In this document: in pieces, positions 45,319 through 54,012 of the stretch
Numbering within the stretch: position 1 is the first letter of the stretch
Layout: every line of letters starts with the position of its first letter
Assembly: GCF_900112285.1 (NCBI RefSeq)
Contig: NZ_FOKZ01000018.1
Location: forward strand, 26,690 to 90,689
Source of the DNA: Polaromonas sp. OV174
GTDB lineage: Bacteria > Pseudomonadota > Gammaproteobacteria > Burkholderiales > Burkholderiaceae_C
Length of the DNA stretch: 64,000 nucleotides
Reading direction: 5' to 3'
Position numbers and translations under genes: made by a program
The notes under the pieces: generated by a model
The model's database searches: none
What the model saw: the letters and a program-made list of their open reading frames with translations, nothing else
What the model was told of the DNA's origin: nothing

Positions 45319-46026
45319 ATGAACGCCAGCCAGCCATTGCCAAAATTTGACCCCAGCCGCATCCCGGTGCTTGGGGTGGATGACCACCTTGCAGGCGTCC
45401 CGCTGGATCGCCTCACGCCAGCAGCACTGCGCGAGCGCTTCAGGCACCCGCCGGTCTGGATGCCAGAGCACAGCGTGGAAAAGAAATTTACCGACCGGCA
45501 GCCAGCGCTGGCTGCGGTGCTCCTGCCTTTGGTGATGCGCGATGAGCTGACCTTGCTGCTGACCCAGCGCGCCAGCAATTTATCGACGCATTCGGGTCAG
45601 GTCGCTCTTCCTGGCGGGCGCACCGATGAATCCGATCGGGATGCGGTGGAGACGGCTTTGCGGGAAGCCGAAGAAGAGATCGCCTTGCCGCGCCATCATG
45701 TGGAGGTGTTGGGGGTCTTGCCCACTTATGTCACGGGAACGGCCTTCATCATCACACCGGTGGTGGCGCTGGTGCGGCCCGGTTTCGAGTTGCGGCCCAA
45801 TCCTGGGGAGGTGGCCGATGTTTTTGAGGTGCCGCTGGGCTATTTGATGAACCCTGCCCACCATCGCCGGCATGAGGTCGAGTTTGATGGCGTGTTGCGT
45901 CAGTGGCTCTCCATGCCCTATACCGATCCATCGGATGAGGCGGGCGACAGCGAAGCCAAAGAGCGCTTCATCTGGGGCGCCACCGCCGGCATGCTGCGCA
46001 ACCTTTACCGTTTTCTGAGCGCTTGA
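45319..46026 (+). CDS. NUDIX hydrolase, CoA pyrophosphatase type
   Basis: Protein of 235 residues from ATG 45319. The UPF0035 CoA-hydrolase signature LLTQRASNLSTHSGQVALPG leads into the Nudix box GGRTDESDRDAVETALREAE with EE following. The usual Gly after the EE-X of the box is Ala here. Likely cleaves CoA to phosphopantetheine and 3',5'-ADP (NudL-like). The frame extends upstream to 45130 inside rplS, which I do not count. Confidence 0.88.
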   Translation: MNASQPLPKFDPSRIPVLGVDDHLAGVPLDRLTPAALRERFRHPPVWMPEHSVEKKFTDRQPALAAVLLPLVMRDELTLLLTQRASNLSTHSGQVALPGGRTDESDRDAVETALREAEEEIALPRHHVEVLGVLPTYVTGTAFIITPVVALVRPGFELRPNPGEVADVFEVPLGYLMNPAHHRRHEVEFDGVLRQWLSMPYTDPSDEAGDSEAKERFIWGATAGMLRNLYRFLSA

Positions 46027-46031
46027 GGCAA

Positions 46032-46070
46032 GGGGCGTCGAAGTACACGCAGTGAAAAGCGTGGGGCCAC
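46032..46070 (+). repeat. Second dispersed repeat (AGTGAAAAGCGTGGGG family), copy 2
   Basis: GGGCGTCGAAGTACACGCAG followed by TGAAAAGCGTGGGGCC. Matches the 3' part of the copy at 7650-7716. It fills the gap between the NUDIX and CobD-like genes. Confidence 0.65.
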
Positions 46071-46091
46071 ATACTCCCGTTATGATTTGGC

Positions 46092-47123
46092 ATGAGCTTT
46101 TTTGCCGTTTTGTTTGCACTCATCCTCGAACAGGCCCGGCCGCTGGCCCGCGGCAACTGGGTTCATGCCGGTTTACGCAGCTGGGCGCGCTGGACCAGCC
46201 GTAGTCTGGACGCCGGTAAAACCCACCATGGCTGGATTGCCTGGACACTCACCGTGCTGGCCCCGGCCTTGCTGACCATGCTGATTCACTGGCTGCTGTG
46301 GCGCGTCAATGCCTTGCTGGCCTTTGCCTGGAGCGTGGCAATTTTGTATGTCACGCTGGGCTTTCGGCAGTTCAGCCATTTCTTCACCGACATTCGCGAT
46401 GCGCTTGATGATGGCGACGAAACCACGGCGCGGGAGCTGCTCGCGCAGTGGCGGCAGGTCGATGCGAGTGAGTTGCCGCGCAGCGAAATCGTTCGGCACG
46501 TGATTGAATATTCGGTGCTCGCCGCCCATCGTCATGTGTTTGGCGTGCTGGGCTGGTTTTCGGTGTTGGCGGCGCTGGGCCTGGGCCCGGCAGGCGCCGT
46601 GCTTTATCGCATGAGCGAATTTGTTTCGCGTTACTGGACCTACGGAAAACCCGCTGGCGACGGTGCCAGCCCGGCTCTGCAGCGGGCGGCAACGCGGGCC
46701 TGGGGGGTGATTGACTTTGTGCCCGCCCGCGTCACCTCGCTGGGTTTCGCCGTGGTCGGCAGTTTCGAGGACGCCATAGATGCCTGGCGCAGTTACACCC
46801 AACGCTTCGCGGCCGATGCCGCCGCATCCCATGCGCCGGCAGCGACGGAAAATCGCAATGACGGGATCATTCTTGCTGCGACCTCGGGCGCGGTGAATGT
46901 GCGCCTGGGCGGCGAGGTGCTCAAGGCAAGCTTTCCGGCCGATGCCGTGCCGGAGTTTCAGGCCGGCGGGCTCGATAGCGAAGACGCTACCGCCACCGAG
47001 TCCACTGCGGGTCGGCCACCCGAGGTGGCCCATCTGGCGCAAGTGGTGGGCCTGGTCTGGCGCTCGGTGGTGCTGTGGATGGTGCTGCTGGCCCTGCTGA
47101 CCTTGGCGCGCTTGCTGGGTTGA
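46092..47123 (+). CDS. CobD/CbiB-family membrane protein
   Basis: Protein of 343 residues with several membrane segments (about 55-100, 145-165 and 320-340). The family relation is seen in LGFRQFSHFFTDIRDALDDGDETTARELLAQW and the EIVRHVIEYSVLAAHRHVFG region. CobD/CbiB makes adenosylcobinamide, but no other cobalamin gene is in the window and such stand-alone members also resemble AmpE, so a B12 role is doubtful. Confidence 0.78.
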   Translation: MSFFAVLFALILEQARPLARGNWVHAGLRSWARWTSRSLDAGKTHHGWIAWTLTVLAPALLTMLIHWLLWRVNALLAFAWSVAILYVTLGFRQFSHFFTDIRDALDDGDETTARELLAQWRQVDASELPRSEIVRHVIEYSVLAAHRHVFGVLGWFSVLAALGLGPAGAVLYRMSEFVSRYWTYGKPAGDGASPALQRAATRAWGVIDFVPARVTSLGFAVVGSFEDAIDAWRSYTQRFAADAAASHAPAATENRNDGIILAATSGAVNVRLGGEVLKASFPADAVPEFQAGGLDSEDATATESTAGRPPEVAHLAQVVGLVWRSVVLWMVLLALLTLARLLG

Positions 47124-47137
47124 GCTGGCGCGGTTTT

Positions 47138-48112
47138 TCAGTACCGGGTCTGCGACAGCTCGGCAAACAATTCACTATACAAACGATAGCGGCTTGCGCT
47201 TATGCTGCTTGGGCTAGAGGTCGAATTCACCTCTGAAATCACACCACAGCCGGGCTCGTGCAAGTGCGTGCAGTTGTAGAACTTGCAGTCTTGCGCATGG
47301 GCCTTGAGGTCGGGCATGTAGTTGGCCAGTTGCTTGGGCTCAATGTGGTTCAGGCCAAATTCCTGAAAGCCGGGCGAGTCGATGAGCGCGGTGGTCCTGG
47401 CGCCATCGCCGTCGGCATCAACCCAATATAGCGTGGTACTGGTGGTGGTGTGCTTGCCCGAGTTCAGGGCCTGGGAGATCTCTGCCGTCAACACCTTGGC
47501 CTGCGGCACCAGCAGATTGGTCAGGCTGCTTTTGCCGGCGCCCGAAGGGCCCAGCACCAGGGTTTTTTTCCCCCGCAGCAAGTCCATCAGAGCCGCCGTC
47601 TGCGCGTCATCCGGTGGGTTGATGGCGGTCTTGGGTTTGATGGCGAGCGGCAGCATGGTGTAGCCCATGGCTCGGTAGGGCGCCAGCTTGATCCAGGCCC
47701 GGCCGAAGGGTTCACTCAGGTCGCTTTTGTTCAGCGCGATGATGGGCTTGATGCGCTCGGCTTCGGCGGCAATCAGCGCCCGCGTCAGCTGGCTTTCCGA
47801 GAACTCGGGTTCGGCAGCCATCAGGATCAGCACCTGGTCCAGATTGGCGGCGAAGGACTTGGTGCGCATCTCGTCCTGGCGGTAAAACAGGTTGCGGCGC
47901 TCCTCTATTTTTTCTATCGTGCCTTCGTCCTGAGAGGGCAGCCAGCGTATGCGGTCGCCAACCACGGCCTGGTTTTTCTTGCCGCGCGGGTGGCAGATCA
48001 GGCGCTCGCCGCTGTCGGTTTCAACCAGCACATGGCGGCCAAAACCGGCCACCACCAGACCCGGCTGGGTCCCGGAAACCGGCGCAACTCCGGGGCGTGC
48101 CGGTTTGCTCAA
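47138..48112 (-). CDS. rsgA: Ribosome small subunit-dependent GTPase RsgA
   Basis: Circularly permuted GTPase of 324 residues: OB-fold N-terminus, then G4 ALNKSDL, G1 GPSGAGKSSLTN, G3 DSPGF, and a zinc-binding CKFYNCTHLHEPGCGV. Assists 30S assembly. It starts at TTG 48112, overlapping the phhB stop (TTGA). The C-terminal helix (SRYRLYSELFAEL) is preceded by a Ser-rich segment, STSSPSSISAS, encoded by a GCTAT-family repeat. Confidence 0.92.
   Translation of the reverse strand: MSKPARPGVAPVSGTQPGLVVAGFGRHVLVETDSGERLICHPRGKKNQAVVGDRIRWLPSQDEGTIEKIEERRNLFYRQDEMRTKSFAANLDQVLILMAAEPEFSESQLTRALIAAEAERIKPIIALNKSDLSEPFGRAWIKLAPYRAMGYTMLPLAIKPKTAINPPDDAQTAALMDLLRGKKTLVLGPSGAGKSSLTNLLVPQAKVLTAEISQALNSGKHTTTSTTLYWVDADGDGARTTALIDSPGFQEFGLNHIEPKQLANYMPDLKAHAQDCKFYNCTHLHEPGCGVISEVNSTSSPSSISASRYRLYSELFAELSQTRY
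47174..47226 (+). repeat. GCTAT-family repeat embedded in rsgA
   Basis: Plus strand: ACTATACAAACGATAGCGG, CTTGCGC, GGGCTAGAGG. On the coding (minus) strand it encodes STSSPSSISASRYRLY. The reading frame differs from that of the waaC/waaA copies, whose frame would give a TAG stop here. Confidence 0.7.
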
Positions 48113-48429
48113 GTGAGCAAGGCGTCAACCTTTGACGCGCAGAAAAAGTCGCTGACAGAAATGCCCTTCACGTCGTGCGTGTTGAAGCGCACCGTGCATT
48201 GGCCGTAGCTCACGTTCAGATCCGGATGGTGGTCTTCGGCGTTGGCAATGAATGCCACGGCGTTCACGAAACCCATGGTCTCATGGAAGTTTTTGAAGCG
48301 AAAGCTTTTCTCCAGCGCGCCGTCTATCAGGCGCCAGCCCAAGGCCTGCTCGCCATTGAGCTTGCTGAGCTGGCTGACCAGTTCGGTGGCGCTCAGGGCG
48401 CGGCGGTTTTGATGAATCGGGTTGCTCAT
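48109..48429 (-). CDS. phhB: 4a-hydroxytetrahydrobiopterin dehydratase
   Basis: Pterin-4a-carbinolamine dehydratase of 106 residues. The catalytic segment AEDHHPDLNVSYGQCTVRFN with following THD is intact. Recycles the pterin of phenylalanine hydroxylase. Overlaps M48 peptidase and rsgA genes by four bases each, so the three form one tightly coupled unit. Confidence 0.92.
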   Translation of the reverse strand: MSNPIHQNRRALSATELVSQLSKLNGEQALGWRLIDGALEKSFRFKNFHETMGFVNAVAFIANAEDHHPDLNVSYGQCTVRFNTHDVKGISVSDFFCASKVDALLT

Positions 48430-49715
48430 GATGATGTGCTTTGGATCAATGGGGTCATGCGTCCCAGCCGCTCGGAAGCGGGTGGGTGCGAATAGTAAAA
48501 CTTCACAAACAGTGGGTCTGGCGTGAGCGTGCTGGCATTGTCCTGGTAAAGCTTGAGCAGGGCGTTTGCCAGGTCACGGCCATCGGTTTGGGCAATGGCG
48601 TAGGCATCGGCCTCGAACTCGTGCTTGCGCGAGAGCTGAGCCATCAGCGGCGAGATGAAAAAGCTGAACAGCGGTACCACCAACATAAATAGCAGCAGCG
48701 CCAGCGCATCGTTGGCGCCGGTCAAGCTGGGGCGCACGCCCAGCCCGGTGTAAAACCAGGTTTGCGAGGACAGCCAGCCCAGCAGCGCAAAGCCGGCCAG
48801 GCTCATGGCAAACATGGTCACCATGCGTTTGATGATGTGCTTGTGCTTGAAATGGCCCAGCTCGTGCGCCAGCACAGCGTCCACCTCGCCGGGGTTCAAC
48901 TGCTTGAGCAAGGTGTCGTAAAACACCACGCGCTTGGCCGCGCCAAAGCCGGTGAAGTAAGCGTTGGCATGCGCCGAGCGCTTGCTGCCGTCCATCACAA
49001 ACAGGCCCTTGGCGGCAAAGCCGCAGCGCTGCATCAAGGCCGTCACGCGCGCCTTCAACGCTTCGTCGTCCAGTGGTTTGAACTTATTGAAGAGCGGCGC
49101 AATCACGGTGGGGAAAAGCACAAGCACCAGCAGATTGAAAATCATCCAGACCGCCCAGGCCCAGAGCCACCACCAGCGGCCCGCGCTGCCCATCAACCAG
49201 AGGATGAGCGCGATGACGGGCAAGCCTATGACCAGGCCAAGCAGCGACGATTTCACCAGATCGGCCAGCCATAGCTTGAAGGTCATTTTGTTGAAGCCGA
49301 AGCGTTCTTCAATCTTGAAGGTGCTGTAGAGGGTAAAAGGCAGGTCCAGCAGGCCGCTGATCAGGCCAAAGGCCAGCAGCAAGGCCAACTGGGGCAGCAG
49401 GCTGCCGTATGCCGCCAGGCCCGAATGCAGCAGCGCCTGGTTGAGCGCGTCCAGGCCGCCCAGCAGGGTCCAGCCCAGCAGCAAGGCGGCGGCGAAGGCC
49501 GTTTCCAGCATGCCAAAACGCGCCTTGGCCACGGTGTAGTCGGCGGCTTTCTGATGCGATGCCAGCGAGATGGTGGCAGCAAAGGCAGGAGGCACGCTGT
49601 TGCGGTGCTGCGCCACATGGCGGATTTGCCGCGACGCCAGGTAAAACTTCGTCAGCAGTCCCAGCGCCAGAGCGGCCGAGAACAGCAGGGTGAAAACAAG
49701 TGAGTGGTCAGGCAT
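48426..49715 (-). CDS. M48-family membrane metalloprotease (Ste24/CAAX type)
   Basis: Protein of 429 residues with N-terminal membrane segments (about 5-25, 65-85, 100-130, 155-200), the zinc motif VLAHELGHFKHKH near 285 and a downstream glutamate region ELSRKHEFEADAYAI. Ste24-like integral membrane endopeptidase. First gene of M48-phhB-rsgA, divergent from orn. Confidence 0.92.
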   Translation of the reverse strand: MPDHSLVFTLLFSAALALGLLTKFYLASRQIRHVAQHRNSVPPAFAATISLASHQKAADYTVAKARFGMLETAFAAALLLGWTLLGGLDALNQALLHSGLAAYGSLLPQLALLLAFGLISGLLDLPFTLYSTFKIEERFGFNKMTFKLWLADLVKSSLLGLVIGLPVIALILWLMGSAGRWWWLWAWAVWMIFNLLVLVLFPTVIAPLFNKFKPLDDEALKARVTALMQRCGFAAKGLFVMDGSKRSAHANAYFTGFGAAKRVVFYDTLLKQLNPGEVDAVLAHELGHFKHKHIIKRMVTMFAMSLAGFALLGWLSSQTWFYTGLGVRPSLTGANDALALLLFMLVVPLFSFFISPLMAQLSRKHEFEADAYAIAQTDGRDLANALLKLYQDNASTLTPDPLFVKFYYSHPPASERLGRMTPLIQSTSS

Positions 49716-49750
49716 ACGGCCAAGTTTAGGCGATCAGCGAGAATCGCAAG

Positions 49751-50314
49751 ATGCCTGAAATTGAACCCACACTTAAAAAATCTGATCAGAATCTGGTTTG
49801 GCTGGACTGTGAAATGACCGGGCTGGACCCGGAAAAAGAACGCATTATCGAAATCGCCGTGATCGTCACCGGCCCGCAACTGACGCCGCGCATTGAAGGT
49901 CCGGTGCTGGCCATTCACCAGTCCGACGAATTGCTCGAGCAGATGGACAAGTGGAACAAGGGCACCCATGGCCGCAGCGGTCTGATCGACAAGGTCAAGG
50001 CCAGCAGCGTGAGCGAGGAAGATGCCCAGGCGCAAGTGCTGGCTTTCCTGGCGAAGTACGTGCCCAAAGGTCAGGTACCCATGTGCGGCAACTCCATCGG
50101 CCAGGACAGGCGCTTTCTGGTCAAGTACATGCCCAAGCTGGAAGCGTTTTTTCATTACCGCAATATCGACGTCAGCACCTTCAAGGAATTGGCCAAGCGC
50201 TGGAAGCCCGAGGTTTACAGCACGTTCAAGAAGCGCCAGAGCCATACCGCCCTGGCCGATACGCATGAGTCGATTGACGAGCTGCTGCACTACCGGGAGC
50301 ATTTCTTGAAGTAA
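49751..50314 (+). CDS. orn: Oligoribonuclease
   Basis: DEDDh 3'-5' exoribonuclease of 187 residues that degrades di- to pentanucleotides and pGpG. Motifs: [20 protein letters not shown], then [16 protein letters not shown] and [15 protein letters not shown]. Divergent from the M48 unit. Confidence 0.96.
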   Translation: MPEIEPTLKKSDQNLVWLDCEMTGLDPEKERIIEIAVIVTGPQLTPRIEGPVLAIHQSDELLEQMDKWNKGTHGRSGLIDKVKASSVSEEDAQAQVLAFLAKYVPKGQVPMCGNSIGQDRRFLVKYMPKLEAFFHYRNIDVSTFKELAKRWKPEVYSTFKKRQSHTALADTHESIDELLHYREHFLK

Positions 50315-50328
50315 ATTTCAAGCGTTTT

Positions 50329-50377
50329 ATGCTCTTAGGCTAATAAGGGCGTGCGCTGGCTGCTCCTGAAACGATAG
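50329..50377 (-). repeat. GCTAT-family dispersed repeat downstream of orn
   Basis: Minus strand: ACTATCGTTTCAGGAGCAGC, CAGCGCACGCCC, TTAGCCTAAG. Lies 15 bases after the orn stop codon. Confidence 0.55.
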
Positions 50378-50710
50378 TGATGGGGCGCTGTTTGGCGCTT
50401 GCGGCGCTGGATTTCGGCTGGCTGCAATAACCTTCACTCATCAAGGGGACTAGTAGAAACCCGTAAAGCGTGCCATAATCGAGAGCTTGCAGACGCACTG
50501 GGTGCTTTGCATTCGTAGTACATCTACCTCACACTTTTGTGACTCTTCTGACAGGGTCATCGCTTCGGGCACTTTTTTTACCGCCTGAATCGCATATTCG
50601 TTTGATGGTTGATGTTTTATTAACCATGAACGAAGCCTTCTGCAGCGCAGGAGGTGGAGTTTCCTGCATCTCGCCAAAAGCGTGCATGCAGGGGATTAGT
50701 GAGAAAAAAC
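50378..50710 (+). other. Long leader region of the DEAD-box helicase gene
   Basis: No protein gene is supported except a possible 30-codon upstream frame (50626-50718) that overlaps the helicase start. The stretch contains a small hairpin, GCAGGA (50647-50652) with TCCTGC (50662-50667). A CATAAT at about 50475 could be a -10 element, which would give a leader of roughly 225 bases. Long leaders are common for cold-induced helicases. Confidence 0.4.
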
Positions 50711-52675
50711 ATGACTGACTCTTTTGAGGCTCGTGGCGACTTTTTGCCCGAAACTACCGCCGACATCTCTACCGAGATGGAAATCAACGTGATCCCTGAC
50801 TTCTCTTCCGACGACGCTGCCGTGGCAGCCACGTCACTGGAAGCAGTGGTTGCTGAGCCCAACGGCTTTGTGAAGCTGGGCCTGGCCAAGGAATTGCTGC
50901 AAGCCGTTGCCGACATGGGTTTCACCCAGCCGACCGCCGTGCAGATGGCCACCATCCCCAAGGCCATGCAAGCCCTGGATGCCGACCCGAAAGCCGCCAA
51001 ATTCACCGACTTGCTGGTTTCCAGCCAGACCGGTAGCGGCAAGACCGCCGCCTTCCTGTTGCCCGTGCTGCACACCTTGCTCAAGCAGCAAGAAGAAGCC
51101 GAGCGCCAGGAACGCGCCGAGTTCGAACGCCAGAGCGCCGAAGCCGTCGCCCGTGGCGAGGCACCGCTGAAGAAACCCAAGCGCAAGGACCCGACCAACG
51201 CCCGCAACTTCAAGGCCGCCACACCCGGCGCGCTGATTTTGTGCCCGACCCGCGAACTGGCCCAGCAAGTTTGCGCCGACGCCATCGATCTGGTGCGTCA
51301 TTGCCGCGGCCTGCGCGTTGCCAACGTGGTGGGCGGTATTCCTTACCAGTTGCAAATTGCCAAGCTGCAAAACGCCAATCTGGTGGTGGCCACGCCTGGC
51401 CGTCTGCTGGACTTGCAGCGCAGCATGCAGATCAAGCTGGATCAGGTGCAATTCCTGGTGGTTGACGAAGCCGACCGCATGTTGGATCTCGGCTTTGCCG
51501 ACGACCTGACCGAAGTCAATCAGCTCACTATTGAACGCAAGCAGACCATGATGTTCAGCGCCACTTTTGCGCCGCGCATCATGCAACTGGCTACCCGCGT
51601 CATGCGTACGCCGCAGCGTGTCGAGATCAGCTCGCCGCACGAAAAGCATTCCTCCATCACTCAGTCCCTCCTGTGGGCCGACAACATGACGCACAAGCGC
51701 AAGTTGCTCGACCATATGCTGCGTGACGTCACCATCAACCAGGCGATTGTGTTTGCTAGCACCCAGGTTGAGTGTGATGGCCTGGCCAATGATCTGGTGC
51801 AAGACGGCTTTAGCGCCGTGGCGCTGCACGGTGCTCTGGGCCAAGGCCTGCGCAACCGTCGCCTGATGGCTTTCCGTGATGGCCGCGTGCAGATTCTGGT
51901 GGCTACCGACGTGGCCGCCCGCGGCCTGGACGTGCCCACCATCACCCACGTGATCAACTACGGTCTGCCCATGAAGGCCGAAGACTATGTGCACCGCATT
52001 GGCCGTACCGGCCGTGCCGGTCGCGAAGGCCAGGCCTTCACGATTGCCGAGTTCCGCGATCGCCGCAAGATCCAGGACATCGAGCACTACACGCAGCAAA
52101 ACCTCAAGCCCAGCGTGATCGCCGGTCTAGAGCCGCAGCAGCGTTTTGCCCCCACCTCCGATCGCCCACGTGGCAACTTCGGTGGCGGTCGTGATGACCG
52201 TGGTGGTGGTGGCCGCAGCTTCGGCGGCGGTGACCGTGGCGGCTTTGCCGGCCGCGGCCGGCCAGCCGGCGGTGGCTTTGGTGGCGGTCACGGCGGCGGT
52301 AACGGTGGCGGCTTCGGCGGCAACCGTGATGACCGTGGTGGTTTCGGCGGTGGTAACCGTGATGATCGCGGCGGCTCTTTCCAGGGTCGTCCTCCTGCAC
52401 CTCAGGGCAACGCTTATGCTGATCGCAGCGGTTTCAACGACCGTTTCGCCGACCGCGCTCCGCGCCGTGATGACCGTGGTTTCGGCAACAACAACGCCGG
52501 CTTTGCGCCGCGTGATGACCGCAACTTTGGTGGCGGCAACGAAGGCTTCGCGCCGCGTCCTGACTTTGCCAATCGCAAGCCTGCTGGCTTCGCCAAGCCA
52601 GCCGGCAAGGTGTTTGTGCCCCGCGATGCGGCCAAAAAGGCCGGCAAGTTTTCCAAGCCTTTCACGCGTGACTGA
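50711..52675 (+). CDS. DEAD-box RNA helicase with glycine/arginine-rich tail
   Basis: Protein of 654 residues from ATG 50711. The nine helicase motifs are complete: Q motif GFTQPTAVQ, SSQTGSGKT, PTRELA, TPGR, VVDEADRML, MFSATF, HRIGRTGRAG. A charged insert of about 45 residues lies between motifs I and Ia (QQEEAERQERAEFERQ ... KKPKRKD). Residues from about 490 are a low-complexity RNA-binding tail with repeated GGGRDDRGG and GGFGGNRDDRG units. RhlE-like; probably acts in ribosome assembly or mRNA decay at low temperature (inference). Strong bidirectional terminator follows. Confidence 0.92.
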   Translation: MTDSFEARGDFLPETTADISTEMEINVIPDFSSDDAAVAATSLEAVVAEPNGFVKLGLAKELLQAVADMGFTQPTAVQMATIPKAMQALDADPKAAKFTDLLVSSQTGSGKTAAFLLPVLHTLLKQQEEAERQERAEFERQSAEAVARGEAPLKKPKRKDPTNARNFKAATPGALILCPTRELAQQVCADAIDLVRHCRGLRVANVVGGIPYQLQIAKLQNANLVVATPGRLLDLQRSMQIKLDQVQFLVVDEADRMLDLGFADDLTEVNQLTIERKQTMMFSATFAPRIMQLATRVMRTPQRVEISSPHEKHSSITQSLLWADNMTHKRKLLDHMLRDVTINQAIVFASTQVECDGLANDLVQDGFSAVALHGALGQGLRNRRLMAFRDGRVQILVATDVAARGLDVPTITHVINYGLPMKAEDYVHRIGRTGRAGREGQAFTIAEFRDRRKIQDIEHYTQQNLKPSVIAGLEPQQRFAPTSDRPRGNFGGGRDDRGGGGRSFGGGDRGGFAGRGRPAGGGFGGGHGGGNGGGFGGNRDDRGGFGGGNRDDRGGSFQGRPPAPQGNAYADRSGFNDRFADRAPRRDDRGFGNNNAGFAPRDDRNFGGGNEGFAPRPDFANRKPAGFAKPAGKVFVPRDAAKKAGKFSKPFTRD

Positions 52676-52725
52676 TAGCCACTGACCGTGACGGCGGCTG
52701 ATCAGCAATGATCAGCCCTCAAGTC

Positions 52726-52766
52726 AAAAGGCCGCTGCAAACCTGAAGTTTGCAGCGGCCTTTTTT
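52726..52766. terminator. Bidirectional terminator between helicase and guaC
   Basis: A perfect 17-base-pair stem: 52726-52742 pairs with 52748-52764, with a five-base loop. AAAA before and TTTTTT after make it work for both converging genes. Confidence 0.95.
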
Positions 52767-52800
52767 GTGGGCCAAAGCGCCGTCAAGCGCTTTGCCGGAT

Positions 52801-53778
52801 TTACATCAACAAGTCTTCGCTGGAGTTGTTGCCGCCCAGCACCACGTAGTTGACCTTGCGTATGTCCATCAGCTTGGTGCCGCCGGCATAGCTGATGGCG
52901 CTTTGCACGTCTTCTTCCATTTCGCGCAGCGTATCCACCAGCTTGCCTTTGACCGGCTCCAGGATGCGCTTGCCCTCGACATGCTTGTACTCGCCCTTGT
53001 TGAAGTCAGAGGCGCTGCCGTAGTACTCCTTGAACAGCTTGCCATCGACCTCGACGGTCTTGCCCGGGCTTTCCTCCAGGCCGGCCAGCATGGAGCCAAT
53101 CATCACCATGGTGGCGCCGAAGCGTATGGACTTGGCAATGTCGCCGTGCTCGCGTATGCCGCCATCGGCAATGATGGGCTTGGTCGCCACGCGGGCGCAC
53201 CATTTCAGCGCCGACAGCTGCCAGCCGCCGGTGCCAAAGCCGGTCTTCATCTTGGTGATGCAGACCTTGCCCGGGCCTATGCCCACCTTGGTCGCGTCGG
53301 CGCCCCAGTTCTCCAGGTCAATCACCGCTTCGGGCGTGGCCACGTTGCCGGCAATCACGAAGGCGGCGGGCATGTGCTGCTTGATGTAGCCAATCATGTT
53401 CTGGACACTGTCGGCATGGCCGTGGGCAATGTCTATGGTGATGTACTCGGGCGTCAGGCCTTCGGCGAGCAACTGATCCACCGTGTCGTAGTCGGGTTTT
53501 TTCACCCCCAGCGAGATCGAGGCAAACACGCCCCTGGCCTGCATGTCCTTGACGAACTTGACATTGTCCAGGTCGAAGCGGTGCATGACATAGAAGTAGC
53601 CCTGACTCGCCATCCAGACGCAGATGTCTTCATTGATGACGGTCTTCATGTTGGCCGGCACCACCGGGATGCGAAAACTGCGTCCGCCCAGCGTGACGCT
53701 GGCGTTGCACTCTGAGCGGCTTTCCACGCGGCACTTGCGCGGCAGCAGCAGAATGTTGTCGTAGTCGAATATTTCCAT
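52801..53778 (-). CDS. guaC: GMP reductase
   Basis: Protein of 325 residues from ATG 53778 (GGGAG upstream), the short GuaC2 form. NADPH-dependent deamination of GMP to IMP. Seen: [16 protein letters not shown] at the start, the substrate/catalytic loop [17 protein letters not shown], and the tail [17 protein letters not shown]. Unlike IMP dehydrogenase it has no CBS domains. Convergent with the helicase gene. Confidence 0.95.
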   Translation of the reverse strand: MEIFDYDNILLLPRKCRVESRSECNASVTLGGRSFRIPVVPANMKTVINEDICVWMASQGYFYVMHRFDLDNVKFVKDMQARGVFASISLGVKKPDYDTVDQLLAEGLTPEYITIDIAHGHADSVQNMIGYIKQHMPAAFVIAGNVATPEAVIDLENWGADATKVGIGPGKVCITKMKTGFGTGGWQLSALKWCARVATKPIIADGGIREHGDIAKSIRFGATMVMIGSMLAGLEESPGKTVEVDGKLFKEYYGSASDFNKGEYKHVEGKRILEPVKGKLVDTLREMEEDVQSAISYAGGTKLMDIRKVNYVVLGGNNSSEDLLM

Positions 53779-53881
53779 AATGAACTCCCAAGCTCCGGAA
53801 AAAACTGTTGATGAACAGAAGGCGCTTGGACTGGCCGGTTTTTGCTGTGCGGCCATGACAGATCAAGGCCATGCCGGAAAC

Positions 53882-53912
53882 AAAAAACCGGGCGCAATTG
53901 CTTGGGCCCGGT
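53882..53912 (-). terminator. Terminator after the 54013-54744 gene
   Basis: On the minus strand ACCGGGC (53906-53912) pairs with GCCCGGT (53887-53893), 12-base loop, followed by TTTTTG. About 100 bases beyond that gene's stop codon. Confidence 0.65.
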
Positions 53913-54012
53913 GACCGATTCTAAGCGCCTAGTGGCCCGCTCAAGATAGCGTGGCGGCTATACCCGCTATATGAGCAGGCGCATTGGCCGGATATCGGTT
54001 TTGCTCAGTTTT

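Noticed and set aside
52170..52560. Tandem repeats that might be read as an array
   Set aside because: They are codon-level repeats of the glycine/arginine-rich helicase tail, with no spacer structure; not CRISPR.
53779..54012. Possible purine riboswitch before guaC
   Set aside because: I could not find the conserved three-way junction core; the only clear structure is a terminator for the upstream gene.
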